DNA of 64,000 nt from Flagellimonas zhangzhouensis. Its GTDB lineage: Bacteria; Bacteroidota; Bacteroidia; Flavobacteriales; Flavobacteriaceae. The notes beneath the pieces are model-generated. The model saw only the letters and a program-made list of their open reading frames with translations, searched no databases and was not told the DNA's origin. Location of the stretch: contig NZ_FNKI01000001.1 of assembly GCF_900102925.1 (NCBI RefSeq), positions 930,001 to 994,000 on the forward strand, given 5' to 3'. Every line of letters starts with the position of its first letter. The first letter of the stretch is position 1. The translations under genes were made by a program, and so were the position numbers. Positions 52,094 through 61,249 of the stretch are shown one piece after another.

Positions 52094-54556
52094 TTATTTG
52101 GTCAATTTAGCCATCATTTTTTTAATGCGATCCGCCAATTTTTCATTGGATAGTTTTTCCCGTAGTCTATCGGTTATAATTGGAAATGAAAAAGGCGTGG
52201 GCTGTGAACACTGTTTCCAAACTATTTCTTGTTGGGCAATGCGCTCCAAAGCCAATCGTAAACGCCCCTCTTCCAATTGATGTTCAAAAGTTTCGGTGTA
52301 CGCTTGTTGGTAAAGCAAATTATCATCCTCAAAATCACGGAAAACATCAAACAGCAATTGGGAACTGCTTTGCAGATGCTTCATTTTTATGCCTTTTCCA
52401 GGTTGTCCCGTAAACACCATTCCGCTGATAACAGCAATGTCACGGAACTTTCTTCGGGCCATTTCGTTGGAGTTCAAACTTTTTTGAAGATCGGACAACA
52501 TATATTCTGGAGTGAAAAGATTGTTGTCCAAAACCTCTTGGATATCAATTTCTCGGTCAGAAAGTAATTCGAATCCATAATCGTTGAACGCGAGTGAGCA
52601 GGTGATGGGTGACAACAAACTGATACGATAGGCCAATAAACTGCTCATTCCCTCGTGGATGGCACGTCCCTCAAAGGGGTAAAACATATGGTGGAAGCCA
52701 TCTCGTGTTTTGAACGTTTCAATCAAAAACTGATGGGGTTGGGGAACAATGCTTTCTTCTCGCTGTTTGGAAAACATTTGTTCCAATGCTTGAATTTCTT
52801 CCGATTGTTCCGAAATGTCCAACTCGGCTGTATAAAGTTCTTGACGTAGTAATTCGGACATTTTTGCTGAAAAACTCAAACGGCCGCCCATCCAACTGGG
52901 TACTTTGTTGGTTCTTTTGTTTGAATTTCGAACATGGGCAGACATCCCCTGGATTCTTATAAACTCCAAATTTCGACCAGCAAAGGTGAAAACATCCCCA
53001 GGACTTAATTTGGAGATAAAATATTCTTCAATAGTGCCAATGTAGCCTCCTTTTTGATAGCGAACGGAAATGGAAGCGTCACCAACTATGGTTCCGATTT
53101 GGAATCGGTGTCGCATGGCAACCATCCTACTGTTCACCACAAATTTGCCATCATTTTTAACCTCTACTTTTTTGTATTCGTCATAAGTTTTTAGACTTTG
53201 ACTCCCCATCACCAAAAAATTGAGCAACCATTGCCATTGCTCATCAGAAATGGCTTGAAAGCAAAATGTCTGTTTGATTTCGGGATAAATTTCGTCAGGA
53301 TAAAACCCGTCCGAAACAGCCAAGGTTGTTAAATATTGAATAAGTACATCAAAACTGTTCAAGTAAGGAATTCGGTCTTCCACTGCACTGTTCAGTACTG
53401 CCTTTTGCATGGCAGAAGCCTCAATAAGTTCCATGGCATGTGTGGGCAAAAAATAGATGACACTTTCCTTTCCTGGGCGGTGTCCGCTGCGTCCCGCACG
53501 TTGCAAAAATCGGGCAACGCCTTTAGGTCCCCCAATTTGGACGACTGTTTCCACGGGAGCAAAATCTACTCCGAGATCTAAGCTGGAAGTGCAGACCACG
53601 GCTTTTAAACTTTCATTTCGAATGGCCTGTTCCACCCAAAGTCGGGTTTCTTTGTTGATGCTACCGTGGTGCATGGCCATTTCACCAGCAAACTCTGGAT
53701 ACTTTTCCAGAATTTTTTGAAACCAGATTTCACATTGACTTCGGGTATTGGTAAAAAGCAAAGTGGTTCTACTTTTTTTGATGATTGGAATCACTTGGTC
53801 CAACAAATGCAATCCCAAATGCCCGCGCCAAGGAAAAGTTTCCATTTCCTTTGGAATAATACTCTTTACCGTGATTTTTTTATTGAGGTTGGCTTTGATC
53901 AAAACTGAATTTTCGAGTTCAGGTGAGGTTGGTCCCAATAAAACTTCTCTTGCTTGTTCCAGATTGCCTATAGTTGCCGATATGCCCCAAATGCGTAATT
54001 CTTTACAAACTGTTTTTAATCGGGAAAGACCTAATTCCATCTGAACCCCTCGTTTGGAACCTAATAGTTCATGCCACTCGTCTACCACAATGGCAGTACA
54101 GTCCTTAAAAGTTTTGGCATACCCTTTTGAGGAGAGCAACAGATGAAGACTTTCAGGAGTAGTGATCAACAAATCGGGCATGTTGGTACGCATTTTTGCC
54201 CGTTCTTTGGTTGAAGTATCTCCAGTTCGGATGCCAACCGTCATTTGAGTGTCCAAATCTTGGGTAATTCGTTCTGCAGATTGTTTTATTTCTTGCGAAA
54301 GAGCACGGAGTGGGGTAATCCAAATCGCTTTTAATCCTTTTTTATGTTTGGTTTTATAGTCGGGATGGTTTTTGATGTAATTCAAAACAATCGGAAACCA
54401 GAGGGCATAGGTTTTTCCGCTTCCCGTGGGTGCATTCAACAATCCATGTTTACCATCCAAAAAGACCTTCCAGGTCTCTTTTTGAAACGGAAATGGTGTC
54501 CAATTTTGCTCTTGGAACCAATTTTTGGCAATATGAAAAAGTTCAGGGTCTTGCAG
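52094..54556 (-). CDS. Ligase-associated DEXH-box helicase (Lhr-like), start uncertain
   Basis: About 820 residues if read from the CTG at 54556. SF2 helicase motifs: NAPTGSGKT (Walker A), VVDEWHEL (DEXH), GISATIG, then VVCTSSLDLGVDF and QRAGRSGHRPG; a C-terminal winged-helix and metal-region domain follows. The conserved N-terminal stretch LFHIAKNWFQEQNWTPFPFQ is in frame upstream of the TTG at 54460, so that TTG cannot be the start. No ATG lies in this frame after the in-frame TAA. An ATG at 54597 in another frame opens a 9-residue frame (MKEIRNFQF), which one extra T in the TTTT run would join to this one. The gene works with PdeM in a DNA-repair cluster. Confidence 0.82.
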   Translation of the reverse strand: MQDPELFHIAKNWFQEQNWTPFPFQKETWKVFLDGKHGLLNAPTGSGKTYALWFPIVLNYIKNHPDYKTKHKKGLKAIWITPLRALSQEIKQSAERITQDLDTQMTVGIRTGDTSTKERAKMRTNMPDLLITTPESLHLLLSSKGYAKTFKDCTAIVVDEWHELLGSKRGVQMELGLSRLKTVCKELRIWGISATIGNLEQAREVLLGPTSPELENSVLIKANLNKKITVKSIIPKEMETFPWRGHLGLHLLDQVIPIIKKSRTTLLFTNTRSQCEIWFQKILEKYPEFAGEMAMHHGSINKETRLWVEQAIRNESLKAVVCTSSLDLGVDFAPVETVVQIGGPKGVARFLQRAGRSGHRPGKESVIYFLPTHAMELIEASAMQKAVLNSAVEDRIPYLNSFDVLIQYLTTLAVSDGFYPDEIYPEIKQTFCFQAISDEQWQWLLNFLVMGSQSLKTYDEYKKVEVKNDGKFVVNSRMVAMRHRFQIGTIVGDASISVRYQKGGYIGTIEEYFISKLSPGDVFTFAGRNLEFIRIQGMSAHVRNSNKRTNKVPSWMGGRLSFSAKMSELLRQELYTAELDISEQSEEIQALEQMFSKQREESIVPQPHQFLIETFKTRDGFHHMFYPFEGRAIHEGMSSLLAYRISLLSPITCSLAFNDYGFELLSDREIDIQEVLDNNLFTPEYMLSDLQKSLNSNEMARRKFRDIAVISGMVFTGQPGKGIKMKHLQSSSQLLFDVFRDFEDDNLLYQQAYTETFEHQLEEGRLRLALERIAQQEIVWKQCSQPTPFSFPIITDRLREKLSNEKLADRIKKMMAKLTK

Positions 54557-54654
54557 GGTAGAGCTACTTAAAATTGAAAATTACGAATTTCTTTCATGGG
54601 TTTGTACCTGCTTTTTTGCGATAAGATTTATATTTGTTGCACAAAATTAGAGAC

Positions 54655-55077
54655 ATGCCAATTTTAGATCTTTACGAGCACGGAGACCATAGAAAAAACT
54701 TGGCCCATTTTGCCACTTTGGCAAGTTTGGCCGCGATAGATGGTGAGATCAATCCAGAGGAGAAAGCAATTCTGGAAAAATTTGCCTTTAAATTGAACAT
54801 TACCGAAGCCGAGATTAAGGAGGTAATGAAAAAGGAAAATAAATACCCAATTGAAACGCCTCACAGTGGTGAAAAAAGATTTAAAAGATTATTTGAGTTC
54901 TTTCAAATAATTTTCAGTGACCACGGTATTGACAAAGAAGAGCGATTATTGGTAGAAAAATATGCGGTAGGTCTTGGCTTTTCACCTAAGAAAGCTTCGG
55001 AAATTGTAGACAAGTCCATCGCAATCTTCACTGGTAAAATCCCATTCGAAGATTACCACGAATTGGTTACTCGTTAA
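54655..55077 (+). CDS. TerB-like protein
   Basis: 140 residues from the ATG at 54655 ([10 protein letters not shown]). The helical TerB pattern is clear: [26 protein letters not shown] and [22 protein letters not shown], with paired acidic residues as in tellurite-resistance TerB/DjlA domains. It probably acts as a stress-linked helical adaptor; tellurite resistance is not implied. A TATATTTG box lies at 54629-54636. The stop overlaps the fbp stop on the opposite strand (TTAA). Confidence 0.82.
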   Translation: MPILDLYEHGDHRKNLAHFATLASLAAIDGEINPEEKAILEKFAFKLNITEAEIKEVMKKENKYPIETPHSGEKRFKRLFEFFQIIFSDHGIDKEERLLVEKYAVGLGFSPKKASEIVDKSIAIFTGKIPFEDYHELVTR

Positions 55078-56081
55078 GAACGAGACATAAATTCTTCGGC
55101 TTTTTCCACCATTTTTTTACTTCCGCAGAAGAAAGGAACTCTTTCGTGCAATTCTGTAGGTTGAATGTCCATGATGCGTCTGTATCCATCACTGGCTTTT
55201 CCATTGGCTTGTTCGGCCAAAAATGCCATGGGGTTACATTCATAAAGTAAACGAAGCTTACCATTTTGAGCTTTGCTGCTTTTTGGATACATGTAGATTC
55301 CTCCTTTGATCATGTTCCTATGAAAGTCTGAAACCAAGGATCCAATATACCTTGAGGTATAAGGTCGGTCGCCCTCTTCCATCTGGCAATACTTAATATA
55401 ATCTTTAACGCCTTGCGGAAAGTGGATGTAGTTCCCTTCGTTTACAGAGTAAATTTGTCCATCTTCTGGAAATTGCATGTTAGGATGCGAAAGATAAAAA
55501 GTTCCCAAGGCAGGGTTTAAGGTGAAACCATTTACGCCATGCCCTGTAGTGTAAACATACATGGTTGATGTGCCATAAATAATATATCCTGCTGCAATTT
55601 GGTTTTTACCAGGTTGAAGAAAATCTTCCAAAGTAACAGGAGTCCCCACAGGAGTCACTCGTCGGTATATCGAAAAAATAGTTCCAACCGATACATTTAC
55701 ATCTATGTTGGAGGACCCATCCAAAGGATCGATCAGAACCACATATTTATTCTGGTGCTGCCTGTCAAAACTATTGATGCTGATAAAATCATCTTCCTCT
55801 TCGGAAGCAATACCACATACAATTTCACGGTTCTTCAGTGTTTCAATAAATTTTTCGTTTGCCAACACATCCAATTTTTGTTGGTCTTCACCTTGAATGT
55901 TGGTGTCACCCGCAGCTCCAGTGATATCAACAAGCCCAGCTTTATTTACCTCATGGTTCACTACTTTGGCCGCCAAACGAATGCCATTTAGTAGTCTAGA
56001 AAGTTCCCCTGAAGTGTATCGAAATGAGTTTTGGTTGGCGATGATGAACTCGCCCATGGTGAGTCGCTGTTTATCGAACAT
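55074..56081 (-). CDS. fbp: Class I fructose-1,6-bisphosphatase
   Basis: 335 residues. Metal and active-site motifs: [33 protein letters not shown], and the substrate loop region [26 protein letters not shown]; the end reads [21 protein letters not shown]. It converts fructose 1,6-bisphosphate to fructose 6-phosphate in gluconeogenesis. Length and order are normal. The gene converges with TerB with a 4-bp stop overlap and is divergent from the GNAT/aspartate kinase operon. Confidence 0.96.
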   Translation of the reverse strand: MFDKQRLTMGEFIIANQNSFRYTSGELSRLLNGIRLAAKVVNHEVNKAGLVDITGAAGDTNIQGEDQQKLDVLANEKFIETLKNREIVCGIASEEEDDFISINSFDRQHQNKYVVLIDPLDGSSNIDVNVSVGTIFSIYRRVTPVGTPVTLEDFLQPGKNQIAAGYIIYGTSTMYVYTTGHGVNGFTLNPALGTFYLSHPNMQFPEDGQIYSVNEGNYIHFPQGVKDYIKYCQMEEGDRPYTSRYIGSLVSDFHRNMIKGGIYMYPKSSKAQNGKLRLLYECNPMAFLAEQANGKASDGYRRIMDIQPTELHERVPFFCGSKKMVEKAEEFMSRS

Positions 56082-56140
56082 GAAAGGCTGTTTTATTTAT
56101 AGGCAAATATCGTGCATTTTGTGAAACTACAACGTTTTCG

Positions 56141-56172
56141 TTGGAGATTACTTTTGAAATTTTATAACTTTG
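56141..56172 (+). promoter_or_regulatory. Promoter of the GNAT/aspartate kinase operon
   Basis: TTG at 56141-56143, 21-nt spacer, and TAACTTTG at 56165-56172 match the Bacteroidota promoter. The ATG at 56191 follows 18 bp later. Confidence 0.6.
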
Positions 56173-56190
56173 AGTTTTATTTATAACAAT

Positions 56191-56673
56191 ATGGATTTTT
56201 CAATACGGGATGCACGACCCGAAGACATGGAACAAGTACTAGGGCTGATTCAGGAACTGGCTGATTTTGAAAAGGAACCTGATGCGGTAGAAGTCACTGT
56301 GGAGGACCTTATAAAGGATGGTTTTGAAGGAGAGAAGATGTTCCATTGTTTTGTGGCTGAAACTTCAGAAGGTATTGCTGGTATCGCATTGGTGTATCCG
56401 AGATATTCCACTTGGAAAGGACCTGCCATTCATTTGGAAGATCTTATTGTGGCTGAACGTATGCGAGGAAGTGGTTTAGGTTCTGCCTTATTGGATGAAG
56501 TTATAAAGTATGGTCACAACCTTGGCGTTCGACGTATTTGTTGGGAGGTTTTGGATTGGAATGAACCCGCCATTGAGTTTTACGAGAAAAAAGGAGCCAA
56601 AGTACTGCGCGATTGGGATGTAGTACAAATGGACGAAACAGGAATTAAAAATTATATGGAAACCCTTAACTAG
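56191..56673 (+). CDS. GNAT N-acetyltransferase
   Basis: 160 residues from the ATG at 56191. The Acetyltransf_1 core is complete: IRDARPEDMEQVLGLIQELADFEKEPDAV, acetyl-CoA loop VAERMRGSGLGSALLDEV, and EVLDWNEPAIEFYEKKGAK. It is close to the diamine (spermidine) acetyltransferase subgroup, but the substrate is not proven. It lies 29 bp before the aspartate kinase gene and shares its promoter. Confidence 0.9.
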   Translation: MDFSIRDARPEDMEQVLGLIQELADFEKEPDAVEVTVEDLIKDGFEGEKMFHCFVAETSEGIAGIALVYPRYSTWKGPAIHLEDLIVAERMRGSGLGSALLDEVIKYGHNLGVRRICWEVLDWNEPAIEFYEKKGAKVLRDWDVVQMDETGIKNYMETLN

Positions 56674-56702
56674 GTTTTCAAACAAATAAGAGCATAAAAT
56701 AC

Positions 56703-57953
56703 ATGAGAGTATTTAAGTTTGGAGGAGCATCGGTTAAAGATGCAGATGCGGTAAAAAATGTGGTGAGCGTTTTACAAGAAGTGGGTTACAAAGACACCTT
56801 GGTTGTAATTTCCGCTATGGGAAAGACCACCAATGCCATGGAAAATGTGGTGGAGTCTTACTTTAATGATAAAAATAATCTACCAACAGCCATTCAAGAA
56901 GTTGAGGAATATCACCAGGGGATTTTAGCCGATCTATTTGAAAACCCACAACACCCAATTCACGCAAAAGTGAAATTGCTTTTTGAGGAGTTGAAAGGAT
57001 TTTTGGCTTGGAACAAGTCCCCTAAATATGCCTTTGTCTATGATCAAGTGGTATGTTATGGTGAATTGTTGTCGACCACCATTATGAGTGCCTATTTGAA
57101 TGAAGTGAACATTCCAAATACATGGTTGGATGTGCGTAGCATGATCAAAACGGATAACACCTATCGCGATGCACAAGTAAATTGGGAACGTACCCAAGCA
57201 GAAGTGGTGAACCATGTGGATATGGCCAATTTGAACATCACCCAAGGATTTTTGGGCAGTGACGATAATAACTTTACTACTACTTTAGGCCGTGAAGGTT
57301 CGGATTATACCGCAGCAATTCTGGCCTATTGCTTAAATGCCGAATCGGTGACCATTTGGAAAGATGTTCCTGGCGTGTTGAATGCTGACCCACGAAATTT
57401 TGAAAATGCGGAATTGTTGGAACAGATTTCCTATCGTGAGGCCATTGAGTTGGCATTTTATGGCGCATCGGTTATTCACCCAAAAACATTACAGCCACTT
57501 CAAAGAAAAGAAATTCCTCTGCATGTGAAATCTTTTGTAAGCCCAAAAGATCCTGGAACCACAGTTGGGAAAGGAGTAGGCATTGTGCCCAAAGTGCCTT
57601 GTTTTATTGTGAAAAAGAATCAAGTGTTGTTGAAATTATCATCTTTGGATTTCTCATTCATTGTGGAAAATAATATCAGCGAAATTTTCAAATTGTTCCA
57701 TGATCATCGACTAAAAGTGGATATGATCCAGAATTCAGCCATTAGTTTTTCGGTTTGTTTGGACAATAAATTCAAAGGACTTCAACCTTTGTTGGAAGAG
57801 TTAAAACGCAAATTCAAAGTAGTATGTCACGAAGATGTATCACTTTATACCATTCGTCATTTTAATGATGAGGCCGTAAAATCACTTCAAAATGGAAAAT
57901 CTGTTTTGGTGGAACAGCGTGGAAAAGAGACCGTTCAGTTGGTGGTGAAATAG
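56703..57953 (+). CDS. Aspartate kinase
   Basis: 416 residues, monofunctional. Amino-acid kinase domain with MRVFKFGGASVKDADAV at the N-terminus, TTLGREGSDYTAAILAY (ATP region) and WKDVPGVLNADPR; ACT domains lie at approx. 300-400. It catalyses the first step of the lysine, threonine and methionine pathway. The ACT region suggests feedback control, with the effector not readable from sequence. It is expressed with the preceding GNAT gene. Confidence 0.94.
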   Translation: MRVFKFGGASVKDADAVKNVVSVLQEVGYKDTLVVISAMGKTTNAMENVVESYFNDKNNLPTAIQEVEEYHQGILADLFENPQHPIHAKVKLLFEELKGFLAWNKSPKYAFVYDQVVCYGELLSTTIMSAYLNEVNIPNTWLDVRSMIKTDNTYRDAQVNWERTQAEVVNHVDMANLNITQGFLGSDDNNFTTTLGREGSDYTAAILAYCLNAESVTIWKDVPGVLNADPRNFENAELLEQISYREAIELAFYGASVIHPKTLQPLQRKEIPLHVKSFVSPKDPGTTVGKGVGIVPKVPCFIVKKNQVLLKLSSLDFSFIVENNISEIFKLFHDHRLKVDMIQNSAISFSVCLDNKFKGLQPLLEELKRKFKVVCHEDVSLYTIRHFNDEAVKSLQNGKSVLVEQRGKETVQLVVK

Positions 57954-58032
57954 GATTGTTAGATTTCATATTTAGGTAAAAAACCCAATAGCGTTAATTT
58001 TCTATCTTTACGCTTACCTAAATATCTACTTC

Positions 58033-59853
58033 ATGGGTTTGGTTACGGCAAAAGAGGTGGCGAAAGTCATCAATATGGACAAATATGGCTTTTTTGGCAC
58101 CTTTGTCGGATGGCTTTTAATGGTAGCCACCAGAATAACCACCATCAACCGATTTTATAATAAGAACAAAGATTTGTCTGGTCCAGAGTTCTTGGACAGC
58201 ATATTGGATCATTATGAAATTGATTTCGATATTCCTGAAGAAGATATCAAACGTCTCCCTAAAACAGGTCCGTACATCACCATTAGTAATCATCCTTTAG
58301 GCGGAATTGATGGGGTGTTGTTATTAAAGCTTTTGTCGAACGAACGACCCGATTATAAAATTATAGCCAACTTTTTATTGCATCGGATTGAGCCGTTAAA
58401 GCCCTACATTATGCCAGTGAATCCTTTTGAAAACCATAAGGATGCCAAAAGCAGTATCGCTGGTTTCAAAAATGCACTGAAACACCTAAATGAGGGGCAT
58501 CCTCTAGGTATTTTTCCTGCAGGGGAGGTGTCAACGTATCGAGATGGGAAATTGGTGGTGGACAAACCTTGGGAAGAAGCCGCCATCAAACTGATTCGAA
58601 AAGCGGAAGTTCCCGTGGTTCCCATTTATTTTCATGCGAAGAACAGTCGACTCTTTTACCGATTGTCCAAGATTGATGATGTATTCCGAACGGCCAAATT
58701 ACCATCGGAATTGACCTCTCAAAGTAGACGACCTATTAAAGTGCGGATTGGTCAACCCATTTCGGTGGCAACTCAACAAGAAGAGGAAACCTTGGATGGT
58801 TATACCGAATTGCTCCGCAAAAAAACGTATTTGTTGGCCAATGTTTTTGAAAGGGAACGATTGTTTGATAAGGTGCCAACTTCACTTAAAATTCCTAAAC
58901 CACCTAAAAAGATTGCTTCTCCGATTAGTGCAAAAGTATTGGAGGGTGAGATTGAAAAATTGCGCAAAAAGGACTGTAGAATGCTCCAAAGCAAAAACTA
59001 TGAAGTGTATTTGGCCCAAGCCAAGGACATGCCTTTTTGTTTGAATGAAATCGGGAGACAACGCGAAGTTACTTTTAGGGAAGTAGGGGAAGGGACCAAC
59101 AATGCCATTGATTTGGACAAGTTCGATTCATACTACCATCATTTGTTTTTGTGGGATGATGAATCCAAAGCCATCGTAGGAGCTTACCGCATGGGATTAG
59201 GGTCACAGATTTTTAAAAAGTACGGGATAGATGGTTTTTATCTGCAGGATTTGTTCCGATTTGAGTCTGAATTGTATGGCATGATGGAGAAATCCATTGA
59301 AATGGGTAGGGCTTATATTGTGAAAGAATATCAACAGAAACCAATGCCGCTCTTTTTACTCTGGAAAGGGATAGTGCATACCACTTTAAGGCATCCAGAA
59401 CATAAATATTTGATTGGAGGGGTAAGCATCAGCAATCAGTTTTCCAATTTCTCAAAATCCTTGATGATTGAGTTTATGAAGTCCAATTATTGGGATCCTT
59501 ATGTGGCCCAATACATTCGACCTAAAAAGGAATTTAAGGTAAAACTCAATGATGCGGACAAGGAATTCGTATTTGATGAAACTCAGGCTGACCTCAATAA
59601 ATTTGATAAGCTGATCAGTGAGGTGGAACCAGGAAGTCTTCGCTTGCCTGTATTGATCAAAAAATACATTAAGCAGAATGCCAAGGTGGTGGCATTTAAT
59701 GTAGATCCTTTGTTCAACAACTCGGTGGATGGTTTGATGTACATTAAAATTGCCGATTTGCCCGAGAGCACCGTAAAACCTGTTATGGAAGAATTTCAAG
59801 CGGAGTTGGAACGTAAATTGGCTGAAGGAAACGGAATTACAGAAGAAGATTAG
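58033..59853 (+). CDS. Fused PlsC/GNAT acyltransferase (OlsF-like aminolipid synthase)
   Basis: 606 residues. The N-terminal half is an AGPAT/PlsC-type O-acyltransferase with SNHPLGGIDG (His-x4-Asp) and FPAGEVSTY. The C-terminal half (approx. 320-600) is a GNAT/hemolysin-type N-acyltransferase (REVTFREVGEGTNNAIDLDKFD; VGAYRMGLGSQIF). This is the architecture of OlsF, described in Flavobacterium johnsoniae and Serratia, which makes ornithine lipids by N- then O-acylation; glycine lipid synthesis is the alternative. Its stop overlaps the next gene's stop (TTAG). Confidence 0.85.
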   Translation: MGLVTAKEVAKVINMDKYGFFGTFVGWLLMVATRITTINRFYNKNKDLSGPEFLDSILDHYEIDFDIPEEDIKRLPKTGPYITISNHPLGGIDGVLLLKLLSNERPDYKIIANFLLHRIEPLKPYIMPVNPFENHKDAKSSIAGFKNALKHLNEGHPLGIFPAGEVSTYRDGKLVVDKPWEEAAIKLIRKAEVPVVPIYFHAKNSRLFYRLSKIDDVFRTAKLPSELTSQSRRPIKVRIGQPISVATQQEEETLDGYTELLRKKTYLLANVFERERLFDKVPTSLKIPKPPKKIASPISAKVLEGEIEKLRKKDCRMLQSKNYEVYLAQAKDMPFCLNEIGRQREVTFREVGEGTNNAIDLDKFDSYYHHLFLWDDESKAIVGAYRMGLGSQIFKKYGIDGFYLQDLFRFESELYGMMEKSIEMGRAYIVKEYQQKPMPLFLLWKGIVHTTLRHPEHKYLIGGVSISNQFSNFSKSLMIEFMKSNYWDPYVAQYIRPKKEFKVKLNDADKEFVFDETQADLNKFDKLISEVEPGSLRLPVLIKKYIKQNAKVVAFNVDPLFNNSVDGLMYIKIADLPESTVKPVMEEFQAELERKLAEGNGITEED

Positions 59854-60341
59854 TCTACCCCAACCTTTTCACTTCGCTTTTCAAAAAGCAAGTTATCTTT
59901 CCAGATCCCATGGATCTTGCCAACCCGTTCTCGTTTTCCAATAAATCGAAACCCTACCTTGTCATGGAGTTTAATACTGGCTTCATTTTCAGGAAACACC
60001 CCTGATTGCAGTGTCCAATACCCAGCTTTTTCACTTTCTTCGATCAGTCTTTGCATCAGTTGTTTACCAACGCCCTTTCCACGACTTTTGGTTGCAATGT
60101 AGACACTTACTTCACCTACACCACCATACACACAACGGCTTGATACGGGTGAAAGGGCTACCCAACCCATAATTTCACCATCCTCTTCGGCTACAAATCT
60201 GCATTTGGAAATATGGGCCTTGTCCCAATGCTCAAAAGTTGGGGTTTGGGTTTCAAATGTGGCAAAACCTGTAGCAATTCCCTCGGCATAAATTTGGGAA
60301 ACCGAATCCCAATCCTCCGCAGTCATTGGTCTAATTTTCAT
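59850..60341 (-). CDS. GNAT N-acetyltransferase (phosphinothricin-type)
   Basis: 163 residues. The pattern IRPMTAEDWDSVSQIYAEGI...ATFETQTPTFEHWD, then SVYIATKSRGKGVGKQLMQRLI and NEASIKLHDKVGFRFIGK, matches the PAT/MnaT subgroup that acetylates L-amino-acid-like substrates such as methionine sulfone or phosphinothricin. The natural substrate here is unknown. The stop overlaps that of the acyltransferase on the other strand by 4 bp. Confidence 0.9.
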   Translation of the reverse strand: MKIRPMTAEDWDSVSQIYAEGIATGFATFETQTPTFEHWDKAHISKCRFVAEEDGEIMGWVALSPVSSRCVYGGVGEVSVYIATKSRGKGVGKQLMQRLIEESEKAGYWTLQSGVFPENEASIKLHDKVGFRFIGKRERVGKIHGIWKDNLLFEKRSEKVGVD

Positions 60342-60389
60342 AAGTCGTTTTTCTTTTATTGTAATATTGCGATAGATGTAGATAATAAA

Positions 60390-60416
60390 AAAGTCGGATA
60401 TTTTAAATCCGACTTT
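60390..60416. terminator. Bidirectional terminator
   Basis: Stem AAGTCGGAT (60391-60399) with ATCCGACTT (60407-60415), flanked by an A-run and a short T-run. Leftward it follows the DUF4870 gene stop by 10 bp and ends in a six-T tract, so it mainly serves that transcript. Confidence 0.8.
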
Positions 60417-60425
60417 TAAAATTCC

Positions 60426-60812
60426 TTATAATCCTTTGAACCAATTTTGGAAATATTCACCCACCAAAAAGACTGGTTTTTGGTTTCCATTGATGGCACC
60501 AATTAAACTGGCAATCCACAAAACAAATGGAAAAATCCAAGCAATCATATTAATGATAGGGATAAGACCTAAAACAATTCCTATCAAGGCAATTCCCAAT
60601 ACTTGTCGCACATAGAATGACCCTATTTCGGTTTTATTGCTACTGTTCATTATTATTGCGACAATCCAGCCAATCAATGTTAAATGTGCAATAATGGCAA
60701 CTGTTTTACCACTATCAGGATTGTTGGGAGAAAAAGCTTCTTTTACATCCTCTTGGAATTCTTTGGCTGCTTCTTCGGCTTTGTCACCGAAATCTTTTTT
60801 TTCTTCTGACAT
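60426..60812 (-). CDS. DUF4870-type small membrane protein
   Basis: 128 residues. A charged N-terminus (SEEKKDFGDKAEEAAKEFQEDV) is followed by three hydrophobic segments (VAIIAHLTLIGWIVAIIMN, QVLGIALIGIVLGLIPIINM, AWIFPFVLWIASLIGAI), the DUF4870/TIC20-like arrangement. The role is unknown. A strong terminator sits immediately downstream and the VOC gene ends 50 bp upstream. Confidence 0.85.
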   Translation of the reverse strand: MSEEKKDFGDKAEEAAKEFQEDVKEAFSPNNPDSGKTVAIIAHLTLIGWIVAIIMNSSNKTEIGSFYVRQVLGIALIGIVLGLIPIINMIAWIFPFVLWIASLIGAINGNQKPVFLVGEYFQNWFKGL

Positions 60813-60862
60813 GTTTTAATGTGTTGGTTAATGTGTACCTAAAAGTAGAAAATAAATCAATA

Positions 60863-61249
60863 TTAAAGAAAGGCTTTATCTATAGGTTCCCATAATTCCA
60901 ATTTGTTTCCTTCAGGATCTAAAATCCATCCAAACTTACCGTATGAATACTCCTCCATTTCACCAACTACTGTTACTCCTTCCTCTTTTAAGGTTTCCAG
61001 CAATTCAGCTAAATTTTCCACCCTAAAATTTATCATAAACTGCTTTTCACTGGGCTTAAAGTATTCGGTCTTTTCTCCCATCGGGCTCCATTGGGTGGAA
61101 CAATCTTTCCCTTCTTTGTCTTTCCACCAGAAAGTACAGCCGTATTGATCGGTGTTTAATCCCAAATGGGTTTTGTACCAACTTTTAATGTGATCTGGGT
61201 CTTTGGTCTTGAAGAAAAACCCGCCCAATCCTGTAACTCTATTTTTCAT
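60863..61249 (-). CDS. VOC-family (glyoxalase-like) protein
   Basis: 128 residues with two beta-alpha-beta-beta-beta units: LGGFFFKTKDPDHIKSWYKTHLGL and the second half INFRVENLAELLETLKEEGV...WILDPEGNKLELWEP. The C-terminal Glu in ELWEP is the usual metal-ligand position; activity is not assignable. The start overlaps the upstream DUF1801 stop by 4 bp (ATGA-type), so the two are coupled. Confidence 0.88.
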   Translation of the reverse strand: MKNRVTGLGGFFFKTKDPDHIKSWYKTHLGLNTDQYGCTFWWKDKEGKDCSTQWSPMGEKTEYFKPSEKQFMINFRVENLAELLETLKEEGVTVVGEMEEYSYGKFGWILDPEGNKLELWEPIDKAFL

